Assembly: GCA_964598425.1 (NCBI GenBank)
Contig: CAZRBV010000004.1
Coordinates: forward strand, 15,602-79,601
Length of the DNA stretch: 64,000 nt
DNA from: UBA12567 sp964598425
GTDB taxonomy: Bacteria > Planctomycetota > Phycisphaerae > Phycisphaerales > SM1A02
Reading direction: 5' to 3'
The position numbers and the translations under genes are program-made. This document shows positions 45,187-54,629 of this stretch, piece after piece. The notes under the pieces were generated by a model that worked only from the letters and a program-made list of their open reading frames with translations, was not told where the DNA came from and ran no database searches. Positions within the stretch are counted from its first letter, which is position 1; each line of letters begins with the position of its first letter.

Positions 45187-45840
45187 GTGAACATCCTTGT
45201 GATCGACGTCGGCGGCACGAATCTGAAGATCCTCCGCTCGGGTGAAGAAACCCGGCGAAAGGTGAAGTCCGGCTCCCATGTCTCGGCGGAGTACATGGCC
45301 GAGGCAGTCCAGGAGGCCTGCTCGGACTGGACGTGGGACCGGGTATCCATCGGCTACCCCTCCCCGGTTGTCGGCGGCCGCCCCCTCCTGAACCCATCCA
45401 ATCTGGGCGGCGGATGGGTCGGATTCGACTACGAGGCAGCCTTTGGTTGCCCCGTCCGCATTCTCAACGATGCCGCCATGCAGGCGCTTGGCAGTTACCA
45501 CGGCGGCCGCATGCTCTTTCTCGGCCTCGGCACCGGGCTTGGCTCGGCCATGATTGAAGACGATCGTCTGGAGCCTCTGGAACTCGGGCATATGCCATTC
45601 CGTGACTCCTCGTTCGAGGAGTACACCGGCAAGGCCGCCCTCAAGCGGGATGGGTTCAAGCAGTGGCGAAAAACTGTCTTTGCGGTTGTCGACCAGTTTG
45701 TCGACGCCATCGACCCGGACTATGTCGTCCTCGGGGGGGGCAACGTCAAGAAACTCGATGACCTTCCGGCGCGGTGCGAGCGCGGCAGCAACTTCAATGC
45801 CTTCATTGGCGGGTTCAGAATGTGGGAGTCCGACTCATGA
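45187..45840 (+). CDS. ROK-family sugar kinase (glucokinase-like)
   Basis: A 217-aa ROK protein, short for the family. The ATP loop V-I-D-V-G-G-T-N-L-K is at 5-14. L-N-D-A-A-M-Q-A-L-G near 94-103 holds the catalytic aspartate, and L-G-L-G-T-G-L-G-S-A near 112-121 is the phosphate loop. E-L-G-H-M-P near 133 and L-G-G-G-N-V-K-K near 185 also fit. The CxCGxxGC zinc motif of many ROK kinases is absent, as in polyphosphate/ATP glucokinases. A GTG start at 45187 is the first that keeps only conserved sequence; 45178 is an alternative. It is coupled to pgi by ATGA. Confidence 0.82.
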   Translation: MNILVIDVGGTNLKILRSGEETRRKVKSGSHVSAEYMAEAVQEACSDWTWDRVSIGYPSPVVGGRPLLNPSNLGGGWVGFDYEAAFGCPVRILNDAAMQALGSYHGGRMLFLGLGTGLGSAMIEDDRLEPLELGHMPFRDSSFEEYTGKAALKRDGFKQWRKTVFAVVDQFVDAIDPDYVVLGGGNVKKLDDLPARCERGSNFNAFIGGFRMWESDS

Positions 45841-47459
45841 GCCGAGCATGGAATGACCTCCACGCCCATCGCTCGGAGCTGGGCGACATCACACTTCGGG
45901 AACTGATCGACGCGCCGAATCGCGCAGCGTCCTTTGTCCACGCGCTCGGTGAGTTCACCATCGATCTCACCAGACATCTTGCGACCCCGAAGACACTTTC
46001 ATTGCTCCAGGCGCTGGCCCGCGAGCGGGACGTCGAAGGACTGCGGGATGCCATGTTCGCTGGCGAACCGGTCAATACAACCGAAGGCCGCGCCGCGATG
46101 CACATGGCGCTGCGGAATCGTTCGGACCGCCCTATGCAGGTAGATGGGCGAGACGTCATGCCGGAAGTCCGCGCCGTGCTTCGCCACATGAAGTCGTTCT
46201 GTGAATCAATCCACACTGGGTCATGGACTGGATCTACCGACCGCCGCATCGAAAGCGTTGTCAATATCGGCATCGGCGGATCAGATCTGGGCCCGGTCAT
46301 GGCGACCGAGGCTTTGCGCCCCTGGTGGGCTGGCGGTGTCCGTGCTCACTTTGTGTCCAACGTCGATCCGTCCCACCTTGCAGCCACGCTTGGCCCACTC
46401 GACCCGGAGACGACGCTGTTCATCATCGCCTCCAAGACGTTCGGCACACAGGAAACACTCGCCAACGCGCACGCCGCTCGGCGGTGGCTTACAGAATCGC
46501 TCGGGGATGACGCGGTGGCAAAGCACTTCGTCGCCGTGTCAACAAACGCAGATCGAGTGCGTGAATTCGGCATCGACCCAGACAACATGTTTGAGTTCTG
46601 GGACTGGGTTGGTGGCCGATACTCCATGTGGTCGGCCATTGGTCTCTCGATCGCCGTCGCCATCGGCTTTGATCGATTCGAAGCCATGCTCGAAGGTGCC
46701 CATGAAGTCGACCAGCACTTCCGGGACGCCTCTATCGAGGCCAATGTTCCGATGATGCTCGGCCTCCTGGACTGCTGGTACCGGGAGTGCTGGGGATGCC
46801 AGAGCCGAGCGGTGCTTCCCTATGACCAGCACCTCCACCGCCTTCCGGCCTACCTCCAGCAGTTGGAAATGGAGAGCAACGGTAAGCATGTGCGCCTCGA
46901 CGGCACCGATGTGACCCACGGTACCGCATTCGTCGTGTGGGGCGAGCCCGGCACGAACGGTCAACACTCCTTTCATCAGATGCTGCATCAAGGAACCACC
47001 ATGGTGCCCTGCGACTTTCTGGCCGCAGCGCAGTCAGAGAGCCCGAGCCCTGATGACCGTCAAGCGATGCTTGTGGCGAATTGCCTTGCGCAGTCCGAGG
47101 CTTTGGCGCGGGGAAAGACAATCGATGAAGTCGCCGCTGACCTGACCTCGGCAGGGCTCACCGAAGACCAGATTCGTGAATTGGCGCCGCACAAAGTCAT
47201 GCCGGGAAACCGGCCCTCGACCACCATGCTCTATCCGCGACTCGATCCAGCCCAACTTGGACGCCTGATAGCACTCGCGGAGCACAGAGTCTTCGTGCAG
47301 GGCGCCGTGTGGGGAATCGACTCCTTCGACCAATGGGGGGTGGAACTCGGCAAGACACTTGCCAATCGCATTCTCCCCGGACTCATTGGCGGAACCGCTT
47401 CAGGAGATGAAACGACCCTTCGCCTGGTTGATCTTCTCAAGACGCTTCGACCCTCCTGA
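45837..47459 (+). CDS. pgi: Glucose-6-phosphate isomerase
   Basis: A 540-aa enzyme that interconverts glucose 6-phosphate and fructose 6-phosphate. V-N-I-G-I-G-G-S-D-L-G-P near 141-152, S-K-T-F-G-T-Q-E-T near 200-208, and G-G-R-Y-S-M-W-S near 259-266 are PGI signatures. The late Q-G-A-V-W-G-I-D-S-F-D-Q-W-G-V-E-L-G-K block is also present. The ATG at 45837 overlaps the stop codon of the ROK gene. It is followed 12 nt later by the glycogen-debranching gene. Confidence 0.97.
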   Translation: MSRAWNDLHAHRSELGDITLRELIDAPNRAASFVHALGEFTIDLTRHLATPKTLSLLQALARERDVEGLRDAMFAGEPVNTTEGRAAMHMALRNRSDRPMQVDGRDVMPEVRAVLRHMKSFCESIHTGSWTGSTDRRIESVVNIGIGGSDLGPVMATEALRPWWAGGVRAHFVSNVDPSHLAATLGPLDPETTLFIIASKTFGTQETLANAHAARRWLTESLGDDAVAKHFVAVSTNADRVREFGIDPDNMFEFWDWVGGRYSMWSAIGLSIAVAIGFDRFEAMLEGAHEVDQHFRDASIEANVPMMLGLLDCWYRECWGCQSRAVLPYDQHLHRLPAYLQQLEMESNGKHVRLDGTDVTHGTAFVVWGEPGTNGQHSFHQMLHQGTTMVPCDFLAAAQSESPSPDDRQAMLVANCLAQSEALARGKTIDEVAADLTSAGLTEDQIRELAPHKVMPGNRPSTTMLYPRLDPAQLGRLIALAEHRVFVQGAVWGIDSFDQWGVELGKTLANRILPGLIGGTASGDETTLRLVDLLKTLRPS

Positions 47460-47471
47460 GTACAACACACC

Positions 47472-49424
47472 ATGGAACACACGCCCCAGGAATCGAAACC
47501 CGAACTTGACCGCGAGTGGCTGCTTACCAATGGGCTTGGTGGCTTCGCCATGGGAACCGCGTGCGGGATCCCCACCCGCCGGTATCACGGACTCTTGGTC
47601 GCGGCCACAGATCCACCGACGTCTCGGGTTGTTGCGCTTCACAGCACCATCGACACAATTGCGCTTCCTGGCTCAGGCGAGATCCCCCTCTCAAGTTTCC
47701 TGTTTCGCGATGATCCGAATCCGAATCCTGATGGCTGGACTCGCCTGTTGACCTTTGAGTGCGACCTGTCCTCTGCGACATGGCGGTGGAGCCTGCCCTC
47801 AGGAATCACAATCAGCAAGACCTTGACACTGAAGCACGGGTTCAACGCGTGCACGATCCGATGGCAAGTCGACACGCTTCCCGACACAGCGACTCTTCGG
47901 GTTCGACCGCTCATCCTGCTCCGCGACTTCCACGCGCTCCAGACGCTGCCACATGGCATTTCTCTCAGACGCACCGGCCGAGCACTTCGCGCCCAGCGTG
48001 GGGACCTCGAACTTGTCCTGCGCTGCTCCCGTGGCGAATGGCGCGAAGACGCCGACTGGTGGCATGAGTTTGAATACCCGGTCGAGCGAGAACGTGGGTA
48101 CGACCATCGTGAGTCATCGTTCGCTGCAGGCATGGTGGAGGTTGGCCTGACCACCGGCCACCCGTGGTTCGAATTGACCGCCGAAATGGACGCCTTCGTG
48201 CCGCTGCCGCCCGAGCCATGTACCCATTCCGCCAGGCCCGCCAACAACCGATTGGCAGGAGCTGCGGATCAATTTGTCGTTGCCCGCTCGGGATCGAACC
48301 ACACGGCTGCGGGCGCCACAATCATCGCTGGCTACCCCTGGTTCGCCGATTGGGGCCGGGATGCGATGATCTCGCTCCGCGGCCTGCTTCTTGCAACTGG
48401 CCGGCTCGAAGACGCGAGGCTTGTACTCGAAACATTCGCCGCATCGATCAAGAACGGCCTCGTTCCAAATCGATTCGATGATCGCGATCCCGCGCTTGCG
48501 CATTACAACACAGCAGACGCAAGCCTCTGGTTCATACATGCGGTGGGGAACTACCTCGAACAGGCCGGCGGCACGCTCCAGGCGCCGGGTGGAGAAGCCC
48601 TTCTCGAAGCGGCTATGGGCGTCGTCTCTGCGCACATCGAAGGCCGTTGTCCTGGAGTGCGCATCGACTCTGACGGTCTTGTTGAAGCGGGCGTCGAGGG
48701 CGAGGCCCTCACGTGGATGGACGCGCGAATCGACGGCGTCGCCGTCACGCCCAGAATCGGAAAGCCTGTTGAACTCTCGGCGCTCTGGCACAGTGGGCTG
48801 CGCCTTCTGGCAGACCTGCTTCCGGGCGAATCATCCTTCCTGAATTCATGGGCTGATCTTGCCAAGCAATCGTTTGCCGCATTCTGGAATGAGGATGGTG
48901 GATACTGTTTCGATCTTCTCGAGAAGCACGATGGAGTATGGGTCGGCCAGGACCAGATCAGGCCGAATCAAGTCTTTGTTGCGGCGCTCCCCCACTGTCC
49001 ACTTGAGCAGTCACAGATGCGCCGCATGATGGGCGTGGTCACCGACCAACTGTTGACCCCATATGGACTGCGAACACTCGCCCCCGATGATGCTGCGTAC
49101 CGGGGGCGATTCGAGGGCAACATGGTCTCCCGCGACACTGCATACCACAACGGAACTGTGTGGCCATGGCTCATTGGCCCATATTGCGATGCGCTTCGGG
49201 CAGTCATTGACGATCCTGTAGCCGCTGATCATGCCGTCACCGAGGCGACCGCGCCGCTGCTGACATCACTTGACCATGGATGCATTGGTCAGGTCGCCGA
49301 AATCTACGACGGCGATGCGCCGCACGAGCCCCATGGCTGCCCCGCACAGGCATGGTCTGTCGCGGAATTGCTTCGAGTGCTCATGCCAGCACCGATGCCC
49401 ACGGTCCGGCCACTCCTGTCATGA
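47472..49424 (+). CDS. Glycogen debranching enzyme (amylo-alpha-1,6-glucosidase, GH133-like)
   Basis: A 650-aa two-domain protein. The N-terminal beta-sandwich begins with E-W-L-L-T-N-G-L-G-G-F-A (15-26) and R-R-Y-H-G-L-L, typical of GDE_N. The C-terminal alpha/alpha barrel starts near 260. It contains G-Y-P-W-F-A-D-W-G-R-D near 287-297, D-A-S-L-W-F near 345 and Y-H-N-G-T-V-W-P-W near 558-566. It removes alpha-1,6 branches from glycogen, releasing glucose that ROK and pgi can use. It ends the plus-strand operon. Confidence 0.92.
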   Translation: MEHTPQESKPELDREWLLTNGLGGFAMGTACGIPTRRYHGLLVAATDPPTSRVVALHSTIDTIALPGSGEIPLSSFLFRDDPNPNPDGWTRLLTFECDLSSATWRWSLPSGITISKTLTLKHGFNACTIRWQVDTLPDTATLRVRPLILLRDFHALQTLPHGISLRRTGRALRAQRGDLELVLRCSRGEWREDADWWHEFEYPVERERGYDHRESSFAAGMVEVGLTTGHPWFELTAEMDAFVPLPPEPCTHSARPANNRLAGAADQFVVARSGSNHTAAGATIIAGYPWFADWGRDAMISLRGLLLATGRLEDARLVLETFAASIKNGLVPNRFDDRDPALAHYNTADASLWFIHAVGNYLEQAGGTLQAPGGEALLEAAMGVVSAHIEGRCPGVRIDSDGLVEAGVEGEALTWMDARIDGVAVTPRIGKPVELSALWHSGLRLLADLLPGESSFLNSWADLAKQSFAAFWNEDGGYCFDLLEKHDGVWVGQDQIRPNQVFVAALPHCPLEQSQMRRMMGVVTDQLLTPYGLRTLAPDDAAYRGRFEGNMVSRDTAYHNGTVWPWLIGPYCDALRAVIDDPVAADHAVTEATAPLLTSLDHGCIGQVAEIYDGDAPHEPHGCPAQAWSVAELLRVLMPAPMPTVRPLLS

Positions 49425-49426
49425 CT

Positions 49427-49457
49427 CACCCCGCCCCGGCAGAGCCGAGGCGGGGTG
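49427..49457. terminator. Hairpin between convergent glgX-like debranching and porin genes
   Basis: caccccgcc (49427-49435) pairs with ggcggggtg (49449-49457) and encloses a 4-bp inner stem cggc/gccg. It starts 3 nt after the debranching gene stop codon. No T-run is visible on either strand; a bidirectional role between convergent genes is plausible. Confidence 0.5.
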
Positions 49458-49513
49458 GTACATGATCCCTCAGTTCTCGGAGAGTCGTGTGAGTGCTGAA
49501 GGGAGACGATGAA

Positions 49514-50950
49514 TCAGAAGAGCAGCTGCATCTGCGTGCGGATCAGCCACTGACCGCCGTCCGAGCCATCCTCGTCGGCTCGCCAGCCATTGCCTGAACT
49601 GACATAGTCAGCACTCGGCACGCTGCCACCATTGTTGATGAATGAGAACGCATAGCCCCAGTCGGCCGTGAACTTGACGGTCTGTGTTCCGGCGGGCCAG
49701 TAGTTGAGGCCTACGGTCAACGTACTGTCGTGACCATTGCGATGGTCGGCAGCGGCAACGCCGCCACCTGAAGCTGCACTGAAGTTTGAAATGTCACCAA
49801 GTTCATACCGACCGAAGAGCTGCACATCGTCGGCGACGTCGAATCCGCCCTGAGCAACCCAGCCCCAGCCCTGGGCATCGTCTGGATTGCCACCACCAGC
49901 ATTCCTGCCATCGGCGTATGTGAAGTACGTAAAGGCCGTCCAGCCTTGACCACCAACCGAGGCGTCGACCGTGAATCCATAACTGCGAGTCGCATCGGCA
50001 CCACCATACTCATGGTCGTTTGCCGCTCGATCCTCACTGATGTTGAACCATTGGAACGCAGCGCCGATGAAGGCGTAGGAGTCGCTCTTGATTCCACGAC
50101 CACTAAGCGTCTTCCAGTCCTTCCAGTCGCCGGCAAGTCTGTAATCCACTCGAGCAACCAACGAGTTCGTACTGTTGTCGTTGCTGTACTGATTGAGCGA
50201 ATTGGGACCATCGCCGTACCAGACACGACCCCAGAGGTCCTCACTCTTCGTGCCAAGTTCAATGCCCTGCGCCCAGCCGTAGGTGAACTGGTTATTGATC
50301 ATTGAACGCTCAACGGCGAGCTGGGCGCCGGAGCTGACAATCTCCTCGCGGAGGTATGGCGCTTTGAACTGGCCGACCTTGAAGTACCAGCCATCCTCCA
50401 TCTTCTTGCTGATCCACGCATCTTCGAGGTAGGTGTTGGCGTTGTTGTCGCCGACGTCCTCGCTCTTGTTTCGATCATTCACGATCGTGATCTTGTACCC
50501 CCACGAGGGATCGATCACGTTGCCGCTGAACTTCAGTTTGGCTCTGCGGACATGGAATCCGTATTCATCGCTCGCATCTGCCGCCATGCCGTCCGGCGCG
50601 TGGTTGTAACTCCATCGCACCTGCATCTGCCCATTGAGCTTGAGCTTCCAGTTCCCATCCGCGGACTGCACGAAGAACCCGCCCTTGTATCCGCTCGTCG
50701 CGCCACTGCCCTGCAGGCTGGCGCGGGTGTCAGCATCGGCGAGCACATCGTGCACGATGCCGCGAATCTGCTCGCTCCGGCGGGTTGTAAGCCACTGATC
50801 CGAGTCTTCGGCGCGAAGCACATCGACTTCGCCGCGAAGCGTTTCGACCATGGACCGCAACTCGGCAATCTCATGGTCTCGTTGATCCTGCGCCTGGGCT
50901 GGCATCGCCACGCCCAGAGCCACAAGAGATGTCATGACACATGTCTTCAT
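49514..50950 (-). CDS. Outer-membrane porin, OprO/OprP-like
   Basis: A 478-aa phosphate-selective-porin-like protein. The start 50950 has AAGGAGA 7 nt upstream and a signal peptide M-K-T-C-V-M-T...A-Q-A. Residues about 24-80 form a coiled coil. The barrel from about 95 on has alternating aromatic/polar strands with Asp- and Asn-rich turns and ends in L-L-F, the terminal-Phe signal for outer membrane insertion. G-F-H-V-R-R-A-K-L-K-F-S-G near 132-144 is typical of OprO/OprP. The substrate is uncertain (phosphate or other anions). The coiled coil may trimerise the pore. Confidence 0.88.
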   Translation of the reverse strand: MKTCVMTSLVALGVAMPAQAQDQRDHEIAELRSMVETLRGEVDVLRAEDSDQWLTTRRSEQIRGIVHDVLADADTRASLQGSGATSGYKGGFFVQSADGNWKLKLNGQMQVRWSYNHAPDGMAADASDEYGFHVRRAKLKFSGNVIDPSWGYKITIVNDRNKSEDVGDNNANTYLEDAWISKKMEDGWYFKVGQFKAPYLREEIVSSGAQLAVERSMINNQFTYGWAQGIELGTKSEDLWGRVWYGDGPNSLNQYSNDNSTNSLVARVDYRLAGDWKDWKTLSGRGIKSDSYAFIGAAFQWFNISEDRAANDHEYGGADATRSYGFTVDASVGGQGWTAFTYFTYADGRNAGGGNPDDAQGWGWVAQGGFDVADDVQLFGRYELGDISNFSAASGGGVAAADHRNGHDSTLTVGLNYWPAGTQTVKFTADWGYAFSFINNGGSVPSADYVSSGNGWRADEDGSDGGQWLIRTQMQLLF

Positions 50951-51228
50951 ACGTTCGTCTCCTTGGGTGGGCCACACGCGGCCCCGTTCTTGACTTGGCG
51001 CGGATCGTCGCTGCCATGTGTTCAGGTTTGGTGCAGGAATCGTTGGCAATTGGCACGGGCTGGTCGCCACGTGGAAACCGGGGTGCGGAACGCGGCAACT
51101 TGCTCAACAAACGCCGTTTTTCGGCCCCTGAGGGGTAGGCGGCGAGATTGGCCCGGGAACGCGCGCCGAAACCTCGGCCCCATCGCTCTCTGTGGTAACA
51201 GGCCCCGCAACACGCAAAGGATCTCACC
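50951..51228. other. Divergent promoter region between porin and subtilase genes
   Basis: A 278-nt gap with divergent start codons, so it must hold promoters in both directions. Ribosome-binding sites are seen at both ends: AAGGAGA for the porin and AAAGGA for the protease. No clear -35/-10 pair, operator palindrome or RNA element could be identified. Confidence 0.4.
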
Positions 51229-53304
51229 ATGAATGCTTCCAAACTGGCAGCGACCGCACTCGCCGGGTTCGTCCTGCTGACCAACACCCTCGGGATTGCA
51301 GCGACGAGTTCGTCCTCGTCCATGTCCCCACGCGACAAAGTCAATGCGGCCTCAATCGCAGACCTCGTGTCAGATGCCCACAACCCGAATCAGCTCGTGA
51401 TTCGATTCGACACCGTCAAGCGAGCCAAGGCTGATGAGTCACTTCGATCTATTCTCTCCCAGACACGCGGCTCTGTTCGCTGGGAATCGAAGCTTGTCCC
51501 TGGTCTCAAGGTGCTTGATATTCAAGAGACCGTCACCAGGGGGCTGCAAGCTGCTCGCGGTCGAGCCGAGGGCGTCTTGTACTCACATCCCTCATACTTG
51601 CTGCAGACCACCGACAGCAATGACCCACACTGGGATGAGCTGTGGGGCCTCAAGAACACCGGACAAGCTGTTGAGAGTAACGGAGTCTGGAAGACAGCCG
51701 CGCCGGGTATCGACATCCGCGCCGAAGAAGCATGGGCGATGCAACCGGATGCCGATGGCGTCATTGTCGCAGTCATCGACAGCGGCATTGAAATCGACCA
51801 CGACGATCTGGCCGACATCATCTGGAACAACGCAGATGAGAATCCATGGAACGGCATTGACGACGACGGCAACGGTTACGTCGATGACGTCAATGGGTGG
51901 AACTTCCGAAACGGACAACCCGACTCCACTCCCATGGACCACGGCACACACACATCCGGCACAATCGCTGCTATCGGGAACAACAACACGGGCATCATCG
52001 GACTCGCCCCAGGCGCAACGGTCATGCCCGCTCAGTTCCTCGGTGACTCCGGTGGCTGGACCGTCGATGCCATGGAAGCTATCGAGTATGTCGTTCTCAA
52101 CGGCGCACGGATCTCCAACAACAGTTGGGGAGGCGGCGGATATAACGGGGCGCTCTACGATGTCATGCGGGCCGCGGCAGACGATCACGACCACCTCTTT
52201 GTGTGCGCTGCAGGCAACGACGGCGGACAATGCGGCTACCCAGCCGCCTACGACCTCGATTGCATCATCTCAGTTGCTGCGCTGCAGCCCGATGGCGAGC
52301 TGGCAGATTTCTCCAACCGCGGCGCCGGCGTCGATCTTGCCGCACCAGGCTGGGGCGTGATGAGCTCCGTTGCAGGCAATCAATATGATTCATTCAATGG
52401 CACGTCGATGGCCAGTCCCCATGTCGCGGGCGTCGCAGCCCTCCTGCTTGCTCGCAGCAACGGAGCCGCAACAGCGTGGGAGATGAGACAGGCGATCCTC
52501 TCGTCGGTTCGTCAACTCAACAATCTCTCGTACCACACCGAAACCGGTGGCATGCTCGATGCCGCTGCCGCGATCGCCGCGCTGGACGCGGGACCTGTCG
52601 GCCCCGGTGACTACGGGCTGCTTCAGCACTCCGGCAACACGCCACGGAACATGTCCACCACCTTCGAGCCCGCCGGCAACGATTGGGCGATCTGCAGCGA
52701 GCAGGATGTGACCGAGCTTCCACTTCCCTCCGGCGGCGACAACCTGAATCTTCAGGACGACTCCTCCGCCTGGATCGAATTGGACTGGGACTTTGACTAC
52801 GCCGGCCGCTCGTACGGCCACGTACAGGTCCACAGCAACGGCAGCGTGACCTTCATCAATGCGCCATGGCCCTATGAGCAGCCCTCTGTTGAGAACTTCT
52901 CGGCGGCCCCACGCATCGCTCCGATGTACACCGATCTGGACCCGTCAGCTGGCGGCAGCGTTCGAGTCGTGAAGCGATCCGACCGAATCGCATTTTCGTG
53001 GGTCGCAGTACCCGCGTACTCCGCGTCGGGCAACCAGCCGCAGAACACGATGCAGCTTGAGCTCTTTCAGGATGGTCGCATCCGCATGACCTGGCTTGAC
53101 GTCCCCGCCTTTGATGCGCAGGCCGCCATCACTGGACTGGGCGGCGAGGACATTGCCGATCGCATGGTCGACCTCAAGGACGAAGACGACTGCGATGCCA
53201 CCGATCCACCCGGCGACTCATGCCCCTCGGACGTCAATGGTGACGGCCAGGTCGGCGCAGTGGATCTCATTCAACTTCTCGAGTCTTGGGGAACCTGCGA
53301 GTGA
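51229..53304 (+). CDS. Secreted subtilisin-like serine protease (S8) with dockerin-like C-terminus
   Basis: A 691-aa protein with a signal peptide (about 1-28), a propeptide-like domain (to about 125) and an S8 catalytic domain (about 150-460). The triad is D184 (A-V-I-D-S-G), H238 (D-H-G-T-H-T-S-G) and S393 (F-N-G-T-S-M-A-S-P). A beta-rich domain (about 470-655) with W-I-E-L-D-W-D-F follows. The last 25 residues are a dockerin-like repeat, C-P-S-D-V-N-G-D-G-Q-V-G, closed by E-S-W-G-T-C. Likely a calcium-binding extracellular protease, possibly cell-surface attached through the tail. Confidence 0.93.
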   Translation: MNASKLAATALAGFVLLTNTLGIAATSSSSSMSPRDKVNAASIADLVSDAHNPNQLVIRFDTVKRAKADESLRSILSQTRGSVRWESKLVPGLKVLDIQETVTRGLQAARGRAEGVLYSHPSYLLQTTDSNDPHWDELWGLKNTGQAVESNGVWKTAAPGIDIRAEEAWAMQPDADGVIVAVIDSGIEIDHDDLADIIWNNADENPWNGIDDDGNGYVDDVNGWNFRNGQPDSTPMDHGTHTSGTIAAIGNNNTGIIGLAPGATVMPAQFLGDSGGWTVDAMEAIEYVVLNGARISNNSWGGGGYNGALYDVMRAAADDHDHLFVCAAGNDGGQCGYPAAYDLDCIISVAALQPDGELADFSNRGAGVDLAAPGWGVMSSVAGNQYDSFNGTSMASPHVAGVAALLLARSNGAATAWEMRQAILSSVRQLNNLSYHTETGGMLDAAAAIAALDAGPVGPGDYGLLQHSGNTPRNMSTTFEPAGNDWAICSEQDVTELPLPSGGDNLNLQDDSSAWIELDWDFDYAGRSYGHVQVHSNGSVTFINAPWPYEQPSVENFSAAPRIAPMYTDLDPSAGGSVRVVKRSDRIAFSWVAVPAYSASGNQPQNTMQLELFQDGRIRMTWLDVPAFDAQAAITGLGGEDIADRMVDLKDEDDCDATDPPGDSCPSDVNGDGQVGAVDLIQLLESWGTCE

Positions 53305-53336
53305 GTTGATCCCGAGCCCTTCCAAGGTTGGGTACA

Positions 53337-53380
53337 CATCCCGCCGCAGGCCATCCGGTCTCCGGCGGGATGCTGTTTTT
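53337..53380 (+). terminator. Rho-independent terminator after the subtilase gene
   Basis: catcccgccg (53337-53346) pairs with cggcgggatg (53363-53372) around a 16-nt loop, followed by ctgttttt. It lies 32 nt after the protease stop codon and ends only 4 nt before the convergent small gene. Confidence 0.85.
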
Positions 53381-53384
53381 GATC

Positions 53385-53852
53385 TCAGTCCATCGCCATG
53401 ACACCGCTCGCGAGGAGGTCGCCCCAAGGATCGACGAGATCCGGCGCCACTTCCAGCAGCGCATTGCAGATGACTTGGCTTGGCTGGCTTGAGAACCGCG
53501 CATCATGATGCACTGCCGCAGCAGCCATGAGGAGCAGATACCACAACAGGCCGCGCAGCTGCTCGTCCTCACTACGCGCCCCGTGGAAGCGATGTTTGGC
53601 ACGGGCATACTGACTGCGAAGAATCTCCACGTCACCATCCGAGGTACACAACACCGCTGCGGCATCCACCGGATTTCCATCGCAATCACGCGCCAGGGCG
53701 TCGCTGAGCCACGCCTCACCGTCTGAAGCGCCAAGACGGGCAACCAACTTGGCAGTCGGCCGGTTCTCCTGCGGTCGAGCAATCTCGAGAAGCGTGTGAA
53801 GCGTAGGATCGTCGTCGCCACTGATGTCAATCGTCTCATGCCCTGGAGTCAC
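53385..53852 (-). CDS. Hypothetical protein downstream of ECF sigma factor
   Basis: A 155-aa protein that I do not recognise. No membrane helix or zinc-binding anti-sigma motif (HxxxCxxC) is visible. The N-terminus is acidic; the rest appears helical, with L-W-Y-L-L-L-M-A-A-A-A near 105-115 as a short hydrophobic patch. The ATG overlaps the sigma-factor stop codon (ATGA), so it is co-translated and may be a sigma regulator. Confidence 0.72.
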   Translation of the reverse strand: MTPGHETIDISGDDDPTLHTLLEIARPQENRPTAKLVARLGASDGEAWLSDALARDCDGNPVDAAAVLCTSDGDVEILRSQYARAKHRFHGARSEDEQLRGLLWYLLLMAAAAVHHDARFSSQPSQVICNALLEVAPDLVDPWGDLLASGVMAMD

Positions 53853-54550
53853 GCAATCACCTCCTGCAAATGCGCCAGTTCCGCATCAAGTTCCGTCTGC
53901 GCGACGCCGTCCTGCAGGAGTCGCTCCCGCACGGCCTCTCGGAATCGCGTCGAAGCGGTGCGAACCATCACAGCGCACCGCTTTGGATCAACATCAAACT
54001 CCGCCGCGCACTGCCGATACGGAATGCCATCCAGATGATGCCTGAGAAACAATCGCCAGTGCGCTTCCAAACCACCGGCCTGGCATGACGCCTGCGCGTC
54101 CCGGCACGCCGCCGAGACGACGGCTCTCGCCCACATCCGGTCGACCTCCCCATCGAGAACACCCAGATCGTCTTGACCAGTGGGGTCGCCATCGCCATTG
54201 ATCGATGCATTCAAACTTGCCGCATCATGCCGGCGCGTCTTGCGCCACAGTTCCTTCAAATAGAAGTGCAACGCATTGATGAGCCAGTGCCGCAGCCGCT
54301 TACCGCTGGCCTGCCACCTGTTGAAGAACTCCTCGCGGTCCAATCGGTCTGCGAGGAATCCGTTGATGATGTCTTCGGGCTCTCCGAGCGTGCGCCAACT
54401 CGATCCCAGGTAGTAGATGCGTAGCGGTGCTTCATATGCCTCCATGACATGTCGATTGATCTCGCCGCGGCCCGCCGAGCCGTCCTGCATCTGCTCGCCA
54501 ATCCACGTGTTCAGCGTCGGCGGAAAGTGTTCGCGTTTTTCGCCCGCCAT
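53849..54550 (-). CDS. ECF-like RNA polymerase sigma factor
   Basis: A 233-aa protein with planctomycete ECF-sigma features. The region-2-like block has Y-L-G-S-S-W-R-T-L-G-E-P-E-D-I-I-N-G-F near 48-66, where P-E-D-I-I matches the region 2.2 core-binding pattern. A long variable linker (about 110-150) leads to a region-4-like segment near 165-210 with H-H-L-D-G-I-P-Y-R-Q-C-A and D-P-K-R-C-A-V-M-V-R, a helix-turn-helix. The family call is by pattern only. Targets are unknown; nearby secreted protein genes are candidates. Confidence 0.75.
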   Translation of the reverse strand: MAGEKREHFPPTLNTWIGEQMQDGSAGRGEINRHVMEAYEAPLRIYYLGSSWRTLGEPEDIINGFLADRLDREEFFNRWQASGKRLRHWLINALHFYLKELWRKTRRHDAASLNASINGDGDPTGQDDLGVLDGEVDRMWARAVVSAACRDAQASCQAGGLEAHWRLFLRHHLDGIPYRQCAAEFDVDPKRCAVMVRTASTRFREAVRERLLQDGVAQTELDAELAHLQEVIA

Positions 54551-54629
54551 ACCAGCCTACCCCTCACTCGAGACGTCGATCGATCAACCCCCCGGCTGGC
54601 ACAGTATCCCCTTCTTCGTGAGGCTGCAC

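Noticed and set aside
53267..53839. 190-codon minus-strand frame overlapping the small gene after the sigma factor
   Set aside because: It runs through the subtilase terminator and into the protease gene, while the competing 155-aa frame is coupled by ATGA to the sigma gene.
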